A DNA stretch of 6,222 nucleotides. Origin: an uncultured Kangiella sp. (GTDB taxonomy: Bacteria > Pseudomonadota > Gammaproteobacteria > Enterobacterales > DSM-103792). The notes under the pieces were generated by a model, which was not told where the DNA came from, ran no database searches, and saw only the letters and a program-made list of their open reading frames with translations. Shown here piece by piece: positions 1 to 6,189 of this stretch; positions within the stretch are counted from its first letter, which is position 1, and the number at the start of each line of letters is the position of its first letter. The position numbers and the translations under genes were made by a program. The DNA lies in NCBI GenBank assembly GCA_946480585.1, contig CAMLKQ010000134.1, forward strand, positions 1 to 6,222, given 5' to 3'.

Positions 1-84
1 TGACTGTGACGGTGCCAGCCTATTCCTGTTCATTTCGGAGAAATATGCTGTAATCAGGTATGGTCTATTTACATAACGTGAATA
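1..84. other. Upstream region of the LysR-family gene
   Basis: This short leader precedes the first gene. It is visibly AT-richer than the coding DNA downstream, as expected of a promoter region. A poor -10-like TATGGT lies at 59-64, but no convincing -35 partner is visible, so I do not call a promoter. No strong Shine-Dalgarno sequence precedes the ATG at 85. LysR genes are often divergent from a target gene, but too little sequence lies to the left to see one. Confidence 0.5.
66..84. promoter_or_regulatory. Candidate LysR-type operator (T-N11-A palindrome)
   Basis: TATT at 66-69 and AATA at 81-84 are perfect inverted partners separated by exactly 11 bases, which fits the T-N11-A pattern known for LysR-family binding sites. 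The match extends inward: the 7-base arms TATTTAC (66-72) and GTGAATA (78-84) pair at six of seven positions around a 5-base centre. The site ends one base before the ATG of the LysR-type gene, a position suited to negative autoregulation, either by blocking transcription or by covering the initiation region. Short AT-rich palindromes also arise by chance, so this is an inference. Confidence 0.4.
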
Positions 85-996
85 ATGAATCCGTTAACGG
101 CGATGCAGGCATTCCGGCGGGTGGTCGAGCTCGGCAGCTTTGCCGCAGCGGCCCGTGAGGCCGAGCTGTCCTACGCGGTGGTCAGCAAGTACGTCGCGCA
201 GCTCGAGCAGCAGCTCGGCACCCGCTTGCTGCAACGGACCACCCGCCAGCTGAGCCTGACCGAAGCCGGCCAGCGCTATTACCAGACCGTGGTGCATGTG
301 CTGGATGAGCTCGCCGCCGCCGAGCGCCAGATCCACGACGCCAGTTCGCGGCCCAAGGGAACACTGCGTTTGAACGCGTCGATGAGTTTCGGTTTGCTGC
401 ATGTGGCGCCGCTGTTGCCGGCGTTTGCCGAGCACTATCCGGAGATCGACATCGACCTCAGCCTCGGCGATCAGGTGCAGGATCTGGTCGAAGAAGGGTT
501 CGACATGGCGCTGCGCATCCGCGAGCGACTGGACGACTCAAGCCTGGTCGCCAAACCGCTGGCGACCGTGCAGCGGGTGCTGTGCGCAGCGCCGGCGTAT
601 TTGGCCAAAGCCGGCGAGCCGCGCCATCCGCACGATCTGCGCACACACAATTGCCTGCGCTACAGCCTCGCCACCGATAGCCAACGCTGGCAATTCGATC
701 GTGATGGCGAACCGATCGAGGTTGCCGTGCGCGGAAGCCTGAATGCCAACAACAGCATGGCCTTGTTGGCGAGCGTGCAAGCCGGTTGCGGCATCGCGTT
801 GATGCCGCGTTTTCTGGCCGGGCCGGCGTTGCAGCGTGGCGAATTGGTAGCCTTGTTGCCGGACTATCAGTTGGCTGCGCGCACGCTCTACGCCGTCGTT
901 CCCAGTCGCCGTGGTGTCACTCAGAAAGTGCAGCGCTTGTTGGCATTTTTCGAACAGCAGTATCCGGCTGCCGCGGCACGCGACTGGTGCTCGTGA
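85..996 (+). CDS. LysR-family transcriptional regulator (CrgA-like effector domain)
   Basis: This is a cytoplasmic DNA-binding regulator of 303 residues, the usual length for the family. Residues 1-60 form the N-terminal winged helix-turn-helix: the conserved F10, G17, S18, F19, the recognition helix around S34-L40, then LGTRLLQRTTR (44-54) and LTEAG (58-62). A linker helix at about 63-89 leads to a periplasmic-binding-protein-like effector domain from about 91 to 295. The effector domain holds FDMALRI (139-145) and a DDSSLVA stretch, typical of the CrgA-like LysR group. The ligand cannot be read from sequence. The ATG at 85 is chosen because an in-frame TGA at 79-81 lies just upstream and the residues before the helix fit the family; ATG 103 (M7) is a less likely alternative. 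A possible operator abuts the start. The gene is followed by a co-directional diguanylate cyclase 81-87 bases away, so the regulator may control itself, that neighbour, or a gene to the left. Confidence 0.95.
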   Translation: MNPLTAMQAFRRVVELGSFAAAAREAELSYAVVSKYVAQLEQQLGTRLLQRTTRQLSLTEAGQRYYQTVVHVLDELAAAERQIHDASSRPKGTLRLNASMSFGLLHVAPLLPAFAEHYPEIDIDLSLGDQVQDLVEEGFDMALRIRERLDDSSLVAKPLATVQRVLCAAPAYLAKAGEPRHPHDLRTHNCLRYSLATDSQRWQFDRDGEPIEVAVRGSLNANNSMALLASVQAGCGIALMPRFLAGPALQRGELVALLPDYQLAARTLYAVVPSRRGVTQKVQRLLAFFEQQYPAAAARDWCS

Positions 997-1067
997 GCGC
1001 TCGCCGATCCGCTCGGTAAAACTGGACTACGCTTGCACGACAGCCGGTGCCGCCTTGATGCGGCCGA

Positions 1068-1086
1068 ATGATGAGCGTTGTGCATG
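1068..1086 (+). promoter_or_regulatory. Translation start region of the diguanylate cyclase
   Basis: An in-frame TGA at 1072-1074 limits the start to TTG 1078 or ATG 1084. Only a weak purine run, GATGAG (1070-1075), lies upstream; it is placed about eight bases before ATG 1084 and too close to TTG 1078. ATG 1084 is therefore preferred. Two tandem ATGs at 1068 and 1071 are in another frame and would open a spurious reading frame, so they could compete for ribosomes. Confidence 0.45.
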
Positions 1087-2580
1087 TGGAACGTAGCCGA
1101 GCGGATTCGGGTGCTGGTGCTGTTGGCGGTGGTGGTCTGTGCCGGTTCGGCTGGTACTTCGGTGATCAGCTATTTCGCGTCGCGGGCGCAGATCGAACAC
1201 AGCCTGAGCGATCAGGCCTTGCCGCTGACCGGCGACAATATCTATTCCGAAATCCAGAAAGATCTGTTGCGACCGATTTTCATTTCCTCACTGATGGCAC
1301 AGGACACGTTTGTCCGTGACTGGTTGCTGGCCGGAGAGCAGCAGGACGAGCCCATCATCCGTTACCTGCGTGAAGTCAAAAATCGCTACGGCACCGTCAC
1401 CGCCTTTCTGGTGTCCGATCGCAGCGCCCGCTATTACCACGCCGAAGGTCAGCGCCGGCCGGTCAGTGCCGACAACGCCGCCGATGTCTGGTTCTTTCGA
1501 GTCAAAGGCAAGCCCGAGTCGTATGAAATCAATGTCGATTACGACGAGGTCAACCGCAACACGCTGACCGTGTTCATCAACCACAAGGTGGAAGATTTTT
1601 CTGGCAACTTCATTGCCGTGACCGGCGTTGGCCTGACCCTTGATGCCGTTGCGACCCTGCTCGACAGTTATCAGCAGCGTTTTAACCGGCAGGTCTATTT
1701 TGTCGAACCTGCAGGCCACATCGTGCTCACCGGCAGCCGCGATACCCGCGGGTTTCGCACGCTTTATGAGCTGCCCGGCATTGGCGCACTGGCCGATCAA
1801 ATCCTGAAAGTGTCGAGCGAGCCGGCCAATCTGCGTTACCGCAGTGACAAGGGCGATGTGCTGCTCAACACCCGCTACATTCCCGAGCTCGGCTGGTACC
1901 TCATTGTCGAGCAGCAACCGGGCAATGAATTGCGCCCGCTGCAGCGCGTGCTCTGGCTCAATTTGCTGATCGGCGCTGTCAGTGCCGTCTTGGTGCTCAC
2001 CATTGCGCTGCTCGCCGTCAATCGCTACCAGCGCAAGCTGGAGAAGCTCGCCAGTAGCGACAGCTTGACCGGGCTGCCGAACCGGCAGGCGTTCAACATG
2101 CTGCTGGCGCAGGCACTACGCGAGGAAGCGCGCTTGCAGCAACCGTTGTCGGCACTGCTCATTGATGTCGATCATTTCAAACTCGCCAATGATCGCTTCG
2201 GTCATCTTGCCGGCGATCAGATTCTGTCCGGCATTGCCGCGCTGCTGCGCGCCGGTCTGCGCGAAAGCGATATCGTCGCGCGCTGGGGCGGCGAAGAGTT
2301 TGTCGTGTTGTTGCGGGATTGCCCGCTGTCGCAGGCCGCCCAGCTGGCCGAAAACCTGCGCGGCATGGTTGCCACCCACAGTTTTGTCCTGGCAGAGAAA
2401 CAGCAGATCACCATCAGCATCGGCGTGGCCCAGCATCAGAGCGACGAAACCGCCGATGCCATGTTCGCCCGCATGGATGTCGCGCTCTATCAGGCCAAGG
2501 CCTACGGCCGCAACCGGGTGGTCACGGCGAATGCGAGTGTGGCCAACCGTGAGCCGACTGAACCGGTGGCCAGCGAATGA
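1084..2580 (+). CDS. Membrane-bound diguanylate cyclase with periplasmic Cache-type sensor and GGDEF domain
   Basis: The predicted enzyme condenses two GTP into c-di-GMP at the inner membrane. Numbering here counts from the possible TTG start at 1078; ATG 1084 is residue 3 and is preferred. One membrane segment lies at about 11-32 and a second at about 291-314. They enclose a periplasmic region of roughly 255 residues that resembles a double Cache ligand-binding domain (WFFRVKGKPESYEINVD, then FINHKVEDFSGNF). The cytoplasmic GGDEF domain starts at DSLTGLPNR (328-336). It has metal- and substrate-binding residues D363, N371 and D380 and an intact GGEEF signature at 404-408. The inhibitory I-site RESD (395-398) stands exactly five residues before the signature, so product feedback inhibition is expected. 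There is no EAL domain. The architecture matches Cache-GGDEF cyclases such as Pseudomonas GcbC, but the ligand is unknown. It lies downstream of the LysR gene with no clear terminator between, so co-transcription is possible. Confidence 0.93.
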   Translation: MWNVAERIRVLVLLAVVVCAGSAGTSVISYFASRAQIEHSLSDQALPLTGDNIYSEIQKDLLRPIFISSLMAQDTFVRDWLLAGEQQDEPIIRYLREVKNRYGTVTAFLVSDRSARYYHAEGQRRPVSADNAADVWFFRVKGKPESYEINVDYDEVNRNTLTVFINHKVEDFSGNFIAVTGVGLTLDAVATLLDSYQQRFNRQVYFVEPAGHIVLTGSRDTRGFRTLYELPGIGALADQILKVSSEPANLRYRSDKGDVLLNTRYIPELGWYLIVEQQPGNELRPLQRVLWLNLLIGAVSAVLVLTIALLAVNRYQRKLEKLASSDSLTGLPNRQAFNMLLAQALREEARLQQPLSALLIDVDHFKLANDRFGHLAGDQILSGIAALLRAGLRESDIVARWGGEEFVVLLRDCPLSQAAQLAENLRGMVATHSFVLAEKQQITISIGVAQHQSDETADAMFARMDVALYQAKAYGRNRVVTANASVANREPTEPVASE

Positions 2581-2593
2581 GCTGGCCGGTTTT
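2561..2593 (+). terminator. Hairpin over the cyclase stop codon followed by TTTT
   Basis: GGCCAGC (2568-2574) pairs perfectly with GCTGGCC (2581-2587) around a 6-base loop that contains the TGA stop codon. A further AACC (2561-2564) can pair with GGTT (2588-2591) across a 3-base bulge. Four T residues (2590-2593) follow. This could be a weak first terminator, or a 3'-end stabilising hairpin, ahead of the stronger terminator starting about ten bases downstream. Confidence 0.4.
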
Positions 2594-2601
2594 GCGATCC
2601 C

Positions 2602-2630
2602 AAAAAGGGCCGGCGTTGTCGGCCTTTTTT
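2602..2630 (+). terminator. Rho-independent terminator of the cyclase transcript
   Basis: GGCCG (2608-2612) pairs with CGGCC (2620-2624) around a 7-base loop. The stem extends through a G-T pair into AAAAA (2602-2606) against the T run at 2625-2630. A GC stem followed directly by six T residues, 22 bases after the cyclase stop codon, is a classical intrinsic terminator. The A run on the left also makes it partly active-looking on the opposite strand. Confidence 0.85.
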
Positions 2631-2664
2631 ATTGGTTAGCGGGTTCGGTCGCGCCAGTCGTTAC

Positions 2665-2728
2665 GCTTCGACGCGCGCAGCGCGAACATCGGCGTGGTCA
2701 CTTCCGTTCCTGTTGAGTCTGTCGAAGC
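2665..2728. repeat. Diverged palindromic repeat (REP-like element)
   Basis: GCTTCGAC (2665-2672) and GTCGAAGC (2721-2728) are perfect inverted partners. Extended without gaps to 23-base arms (2665-2687 and 2706-2728), they agree at 16 positions, including GAAC against GTTC at the inner ends. An 18-base spacer separates them. The right arm, together with the CC before it, closely resembles a dispersed element that I recall from many proteobacterial genomes (a GTTC...TGAG...TGTCGAAG pattern). That resemblance is from memory and was not searched. The element lies in convergent intergenic DNA, the usual place for such repeats. It is non-coding. Confidence 0.5.
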
Positions 2729-2747
2729 AAAAACGCTTACGGGCAAA

Positions 2748-2773
2748 GGTTCGCCGGTTTACGATGGCGAACC
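2748..2773. repeat. Small perfect inverted repeat (hairpin)
   Basis: GGTTCGCC (2748-2755) and GGCGAACC (2766-2773) are perfect 8-base inverted partners around a 10-base loop. The element directly adjoins the large bidirectional terminator, which starts at the next base. It has no T tract of its own, so it is recorded as a hairpin of unknown role, possibly a structural part of the terminator complex. Confidence 0.5.
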
Positions 2774-2814
2774 CGAAAAACAAAACGCGGCCAATGGCCG
2801 CGTTTTGTTTTTCG
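2774..2814 (-). terminator. Bidirectional intrinsic terminator between convergent genes
   Basis: Two 20-base arms (2774-2793 and 2795-2814) are exact inverted complements around a single central A at 2794. The GC core is CGCGGCCA against TGGCCGCG. The outer part is A-rich on the left and T-rich on the right, so RNA from either strand forms a GC stem followed by U-rich sequence. It lies 36 bases past the stop codon of the minus-strand propeller gene, so it should end that transcript. It also backs up the terminator at 2602-2630 for the cyclase transcript. Confidence 0.88.
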
Positions 2815-2840
2815 CTGAGCGGTATTCACGCCAGCAGCCA

Positions 2841-2864
2841 CGCGCTCGCCTTACGGCAAGCGCG
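2841..2864 (-). other. Hairpin spanning the propeller gene stop codon
   Basis: CGCGCT (2841-2846) pairs with AGCGCG (2859-2864) and GCC (2848-2850) pairs with GGC (2855-2857), with one C/A mismatch between the two stems. The 4-base loop TTAC holds the stop codon (TAA on the minus strand). The GC-rich stem is not followed by a T tract on the minus strand, so it is not itself a terminator. Confidence 0.35.
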
Positions 2865-5800
2865 CGGCCGGCGTGACCGGTTGCATCAGCAATTGCAGCG
2901 CGCTGGCTTTTTCACGCAGCGGCGGCAGCTCGCTGCCAAGCAGCGTGTCGAGCGCGGCCAGCGCTTCACGGGTGCGGGTTTCGGCGGCACGCAGGTAAGC
3001 CGCCTGGGTCACTGTCACCGGCCGGAAACTGGAGCCATAAAACCAGGCCGCCACGTTCAGCATCGACTGGGCATCGCGCTCGGCGATGTAGCCTTTGGTG
3101 GTTTCCGGCGGTTGCCACAATTGCTTCTCGACGTCGAGCAGTTTCTCCTTGAACGCTTCGATGGCCTTGCCGAGTTGCTGGTGGCTGTCGTCATCGCCGA
3201 TCTCGCGCGCTGGCTCGCGCTCCTTGCGCCGATCCACATTGGCTTTGGCGAGCGCCGCCACCCGATCCAGATCGGCACGCAGATCTTGCACCTGCCGAAT
3301 CGCATCGGTGAGCGCTTCCTGCACGCTGCCAAATTCACGCCAGCTCGCCGCTTTGGCGGCGTAATCGGCGGCGCCGAGTTGCAAGCGCGGGTCCGGCAGC
3401 ACGCGCACGGTTTGCTTGGCGCTTTGCTCGGCAAACTGCAGTGTCACCTCGTAATCACCGGGCACCACTGGCGCGGCGCTGCCACCACCCCACGGGCTCG
3501 GCGGCAACGGTGAACGGTAGGCGGTGCGGGTCAGATCCCAGTTGACGCGGTTGACGCCTTGTTTGGCATCCACTTCCAGCCGGCGCACCAGCGCGCCGCT
3601 TGAATCGCGGATTTCCAGCACGGCCTTGGTCGGTTTCGGTTTCTCGTCCTTGGCGGGCTCCGGTTGTTTGCGCAGCCGCTCCACGTCGTCATCCGGGTGC
3701 GGCAGGTGTGCGGCGTTGAGCCAGAAACTGATCAGTGCGCCGTATGGCCGGTTCTGGCCCTGAAACTCCGATTGCGAGTTGATGCTGTCGATGGCGTTTT
3801 CCTTGACCTGATACTGCATCGCCGGCGCCATCGCAAACAGGTGCAGCGCGGTTTTGTCGCTGAGCTTGCTCAGTTCGCGCAGCGGCCGGATGTCATCCAG
3901 CACATACAGGGCGCGGCCATGGGTGGCGACGATCAGATCATGCTCGCGCGGGTGAATCGCCAAATCCATGACCGACGCGGTCGGCACGCCATGTGTCCAT
4001 TTTTGCCAGCGCTTGCCGGCATCAAACGACACGTACAAACCAAACTCGGTGCCGAGGAACAACAGATTCGGTTCAACCCGGTCCTGTTGCAGCACCAGCG
4101 CATAACCGTCGATGTCTTTGCTGCTCAAAGAGGTCCAGCGCTTGCCGTAATCGTCAACGCGGAACACGTACGGCGTCCAGTCGCTGCGGCGGTGGTTGTC
4201 GAACACGACAAACGCCGTGCCTTTGCTGTGCGGCGACAGCGTGATGTGCGGTACCCAGGTATCGGCCGGCACGCCTTTGGCGCCAGCGCTGAGATTGCTC
4301 CAGCTGGCGCCGCCATCACGGGTGATGTGAACGCGACCGTCATCGGTGCCAACCCAGATCACACCCGGCTCCAGTTCGCTCGGGGTAATACTGACGATGG
4401 TGGTGTGGTTTTCGGCGGCGGTGACATCCGGCGTCAGGCCGCCGCTTTCGTGGCTCTTTTGCTTCTCGGGATTGTTGCTGGTCAGATCCGGGCTGATCAC
4501 CGTCCAGGTGTTGCCGCGGTCGGTGGATTTGTGCAGGAACTGGCTGCCGTAATAAATCGTGCCGGACGCAAACGGATCTTGCGCGAAGCCGGCATTCCAG
4601 TTGAAGCGCAAGCGGGTGTTGGCATCCGGTGCGGCCGGGCGAATCATCAGCCGCTCACCGGTGTCCAGATCCCAGCGCAGCAGAAAACCATCCTGGCTCA
4701 TGGCGTAACCGCGGCGCGGGTTGTCCGGATCAGGCGAGGTGTCAAAGCCGTCACCAAAGCCGAGTTCGGTCCAGTGCGAATTGCGGATCGGCCCTTGCTC
4801 CCAAATGGACGACGGACCGCGCCAGGAACCGTTGTCCTGCAGACCGCCGTAAAGGTTGTAGGGCTGCGCGAGGTCATAACGCACGTGATAGAACTGCGCC
4901 AGCGGCAGATTGGTGACAAAGCGCCAGCTTTCGCCCCGGTCATAACTGATGCCGATGCCGCCGTCGTTGCCGTTGATCATGTGGGCGCCGTTGCGCGGAT
5001 TGATCCACAGCGCGTGATTGTCCGGGTGCAGGTGTTGCAAACCGATCAAGGTGCTGAAGGTCTTGCCGCCGTCATCGGAGACATCGGTGAAGGTCGCGAG
5101 CCGGTACAACCGGTCAGGCCGCTGCGGATCAACGCGAATGTCGGCGTAATAAAACGGCCGGCCGTTGACGTTGATGTCCTTGTTGACGGTTTCCCATTTG
5201 TAGCCGCCATCGGTCGAGCGCAGCAGCGCGCTGTCTTTGGCTTCGACCAGCGCGTAAACAATGCGCGGATCACTCGGTGCCACGGCAATGCCCATGCGGC
5301 CGAGTTCGCCAGCCGGCAGGCCGTCTTTTTCGGTCGCCTGCCGCCAGCTGTCGCCGCCGTCGATGCTCATGTAAAGCCCGCTGCCCGGCCCGCCGGATTT
5401 GAAGAACCACGGCCAGCGCCGGTACTGCCACATGTTGGCGAACAGCTTGTCCGGGTTGCTCGGGTCCATCACCAGTTCGGCAGCGCCGGTTTTGTCATCG
5501 ACATAAAGAATCCGCTGCCAGGTTTTGCCGCCATCGCGGGTGCGGTACACCCCGCGCTCGCTGTTCTCGCCCCAGGCTTGGCCCATCGCCGCCACGTACA
5601 CGGTGTTGGCGTCGCGCGGATGCGGAATGATGCGGTGAATGCGCTCGCTGTTTTTCAGGCCCATGTGCTGCCAGGTTTTGCCGGCATCCAGCGAGCGGTA
5701 CACGCCGCGCCCCACCGACACCGAGTTGCGCACATTGCCTTCACCAGTGCCGACCCAGATGAGGTTGGGGTTGAGCGGCGAGACGGCCAACGCGCCAATG

Positions 5801-6084
5801 GCGTGCACATCCTGATCATCAAACACCGGTTGCCAATGCGAACCGCCGTTCACTGACTTCCAGACCCCACCGGTCGACGCGCCGACGTAAATGATGTTGT
5901 TGTCATGCGGTGACACATCAATGGCGGCGACCCGGCCGCTCATGCCGGCCGGGCCGATGCTGCGGGCTTTCAGGCCGGCCAGCAGACTCACATCGGTCGG
6001 CGTGGCCGCGGTCGCCACAGTCAATGGCAACAGCACGGCCAATACGGTGCTGGTCAGCCAGCGCTTCAGCAGTTTCTTGTTCAC
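2851..6084 (-). CDS. Large exported Asp-box (BNR/VPS10-like) beta-propeller protein
   Basis: The 1077-residue product begins with a Sec signal peptide: basic KKLLKR at 3-8, hydrophobic core to about 24, and likely cleavage after A26 or A27. No lipobox cysteine is present, so it should be periplasmic or secreted. About eleven Asp boxes (S/T-x-D-x-G-x-x-W/F, some degenerate) start at residues 77, 131, 182, 240, 290, 336, 380, 520, 588, 643 and 686, implying one or two beta-propellers over roughly 30-735. Other family landmarks are SGGPGSGLY (230-238), NGNDGG (371-376), FLGTEFGLY (676-684) and ATHGRALYVLDD (720-731). Residues 818-896 look like an Ig/FlgD-like strand domain and 905-1065 are mainly helical. 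Such proteins are often labelled glycosyl hydrolase, sialidase-like or sortilin/VPS10-like, but I see no sialidase FRIP motif, so enzymatic activity is not supported. The GTG at 6084 is the only start that keeps the full signal peptide. The gene converges on the cyclase and appears monocistronic within the window. Confidence 0.92.
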   Translation of the reverse strand: MNKKLLKRWLTSTVLAVLLPLTVATAATPTDVSLLAGLKARSIGPAGMSGRVAAIDVSPHDNNIIYVGASTGGVWKSVNGGSHWQPVFDDQDVHAIGALAVSPLNPNLIWVGTGEGNVRNSVSVGRGVYRSLDAGKTWQHMGLKNSERIHRIIPHPRDANTVYVAAMGQAWGENSERGVYRTRDGGKTWQRILYVDDKTGAAELVMDPSNPDKLFANMWQYRRWPWFFKSGGPGSGLYMSIDGGDSWRQATEKDGLPAGELGRMGIAVAPSDPRIVYALVEAKDSALLRSTDGGYKWETVNKDINVNGRPFYYADIRVDPQRPDRLYRLATFTDVSDDGGKTFSTLIGLQHLHPDNHALWINPRNGAHMINGNDGGIGISYDRGESWRFVTNLPLAQFYHVRYDLAQPYNLYGGLQDNGSWRGPSSIWEQGPIRNSHWTELGFGDGFDTSPDPDNPRRGYAMSQDGFLLRWDLDTGERLMIRPAAPDANTRLRFNWNAGFAQDPFASGTIYYGSQFLHKSTDRGNTWTVISPDLTSNNPEKQKSHESGGLTPDVTAAENHTTIVSITPSELEPGVIWVGTDDGRVHITRDGGASWSNLSAGAKGVPADTWVPHITLSPHSKGTAFVVFDNHRRSDWTPYVFRVDDYGKRWTSLSSKDIDGYALVLQQDRVEPNLLFLGTEFGLYVSFDAGKRWQKWTHGVPTASVMDLAIHPREHDLIVATHGRALYVLDDIRPLRELSKLSDKTALHLFAMAPAMQYQVKENAIDSINSQSEFQGQNRPYGALISFWLNAAHLPHPDDDVERLRKQPEPAKDEKPKPTKAVLEIRDSSGALVRRLEVDAKQGVNRVNWDLTRTAYRSPLPPSPWGGGSAAPVVPGDYEVTLQFAEQSAKQTVRVLPDPRLQLGAADYAAKAASWREFGSVQEALTDAIRQVQDLRADLDRVAALAKANVDRRKEREPAREIGDDDSHQQLGKAIEAFKEKLLDVEKQLWQPPETTKGYIAERDAQSMLNVAAWFYGSSFRPVTVTQAAYLRAAETRTREALAALDTLLGSELPPLREKASALQLLMQPVTPAARLP

Positions 6085-6096
6085 ATGAATTCTCGC
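6081..6096 (-). promoter_or_regulatory. GTG start with overlapping ATGTGA and weak ribosome binding site
   Basis: On the minus strand the start region reads GCGAGA (6096-6091), then six bases, then GTG at 6084-6082. A start-stop pair ATG-TGA (6086-6081) overlaps the GTG by one base in a different frame. The ATG cannot encode the protein because TGA follows immediately. The purine run suits either codon, so ribosomes could be diverted to the ATG, giving a low basal translation rate. Confidence 0.5.
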
Positions 6097-6116
6097 TGTA
6101 CGTGGGTGATGACATC

Positions 6117-6131
6117 GCCGCCGGAAGCGGC
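6117..6131 (-). other. Small GC-rich hairpin in the propeller gene leader
   Basis: GCCGC (6117-6121) and GCGGC (6127-6131) are perfect inverted partners around a 5-base loop, about 30 bases upstream of the GTG start. If transcribed, this would form a short stable stem in the 5' leader. No U tract follows on the minus strand, so it is not a terminator. No convincing -35/-10 pair was found in 6085-6222 for the minus-strand gene. Confidence 0.25.
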
Positions 6132-6189
6132 AGCTGAAGTTTGTTTGTACTGCAATTTACTTGTGCTTCGTTTTGGGTGCGCTGAACAC

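Noticed and set aside
997..1083. Terminator between the LysR gene and the cyclase
   Set aside because: A short palindrome GAGCGCTC (995-1002) follows the LysR stop, but there is no adequate stem with a T tract, so no terminator is called.
1068..1319. Plus-strand frame from the tandem ATGs at 1068/1071
   Set aside because: It overlaps the cyclase in another frame and gives a Gly/Ala/Arg-rich sequence lacking the membrane segment. The cyclase frame is clearly the coding one.
1288..1917. Minus-strand open frame of 209 codons inside the cyclase gene
   Set aside because: It is antisense to the Cache domain coding region, with no recognisable motifs and no upstream initiation signals.
2632..3513. 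Plus-strand open frame of 293 codons across the intergenic region and the propeller 3' end
   Set aside because: It starts inside a terminator/repeat region, runs through the large palindrome and is antisense to a convincing coding region. The product shows no family resemblance.
3664..5856. Open reading frame of 730 codons antisense to the propeller gene
   Set aside because: It is entirely inside a well-supported gene on the other strand. Its translation is low-complexity (rich in A, V, R, G, H and Q) with no recognisable domain. Strong G/C third-position bias in the real gene produces long antisense open frames.
2851..6084. Sialidase or glycoside hydrolase function for the propeller protein
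   Set aside because: Asp boxes are structural and occur in many non-enzymatic propellers. The sialidase FRIP arginine motif and an arginine-triad pattern are not visible, so only a structural call is made.
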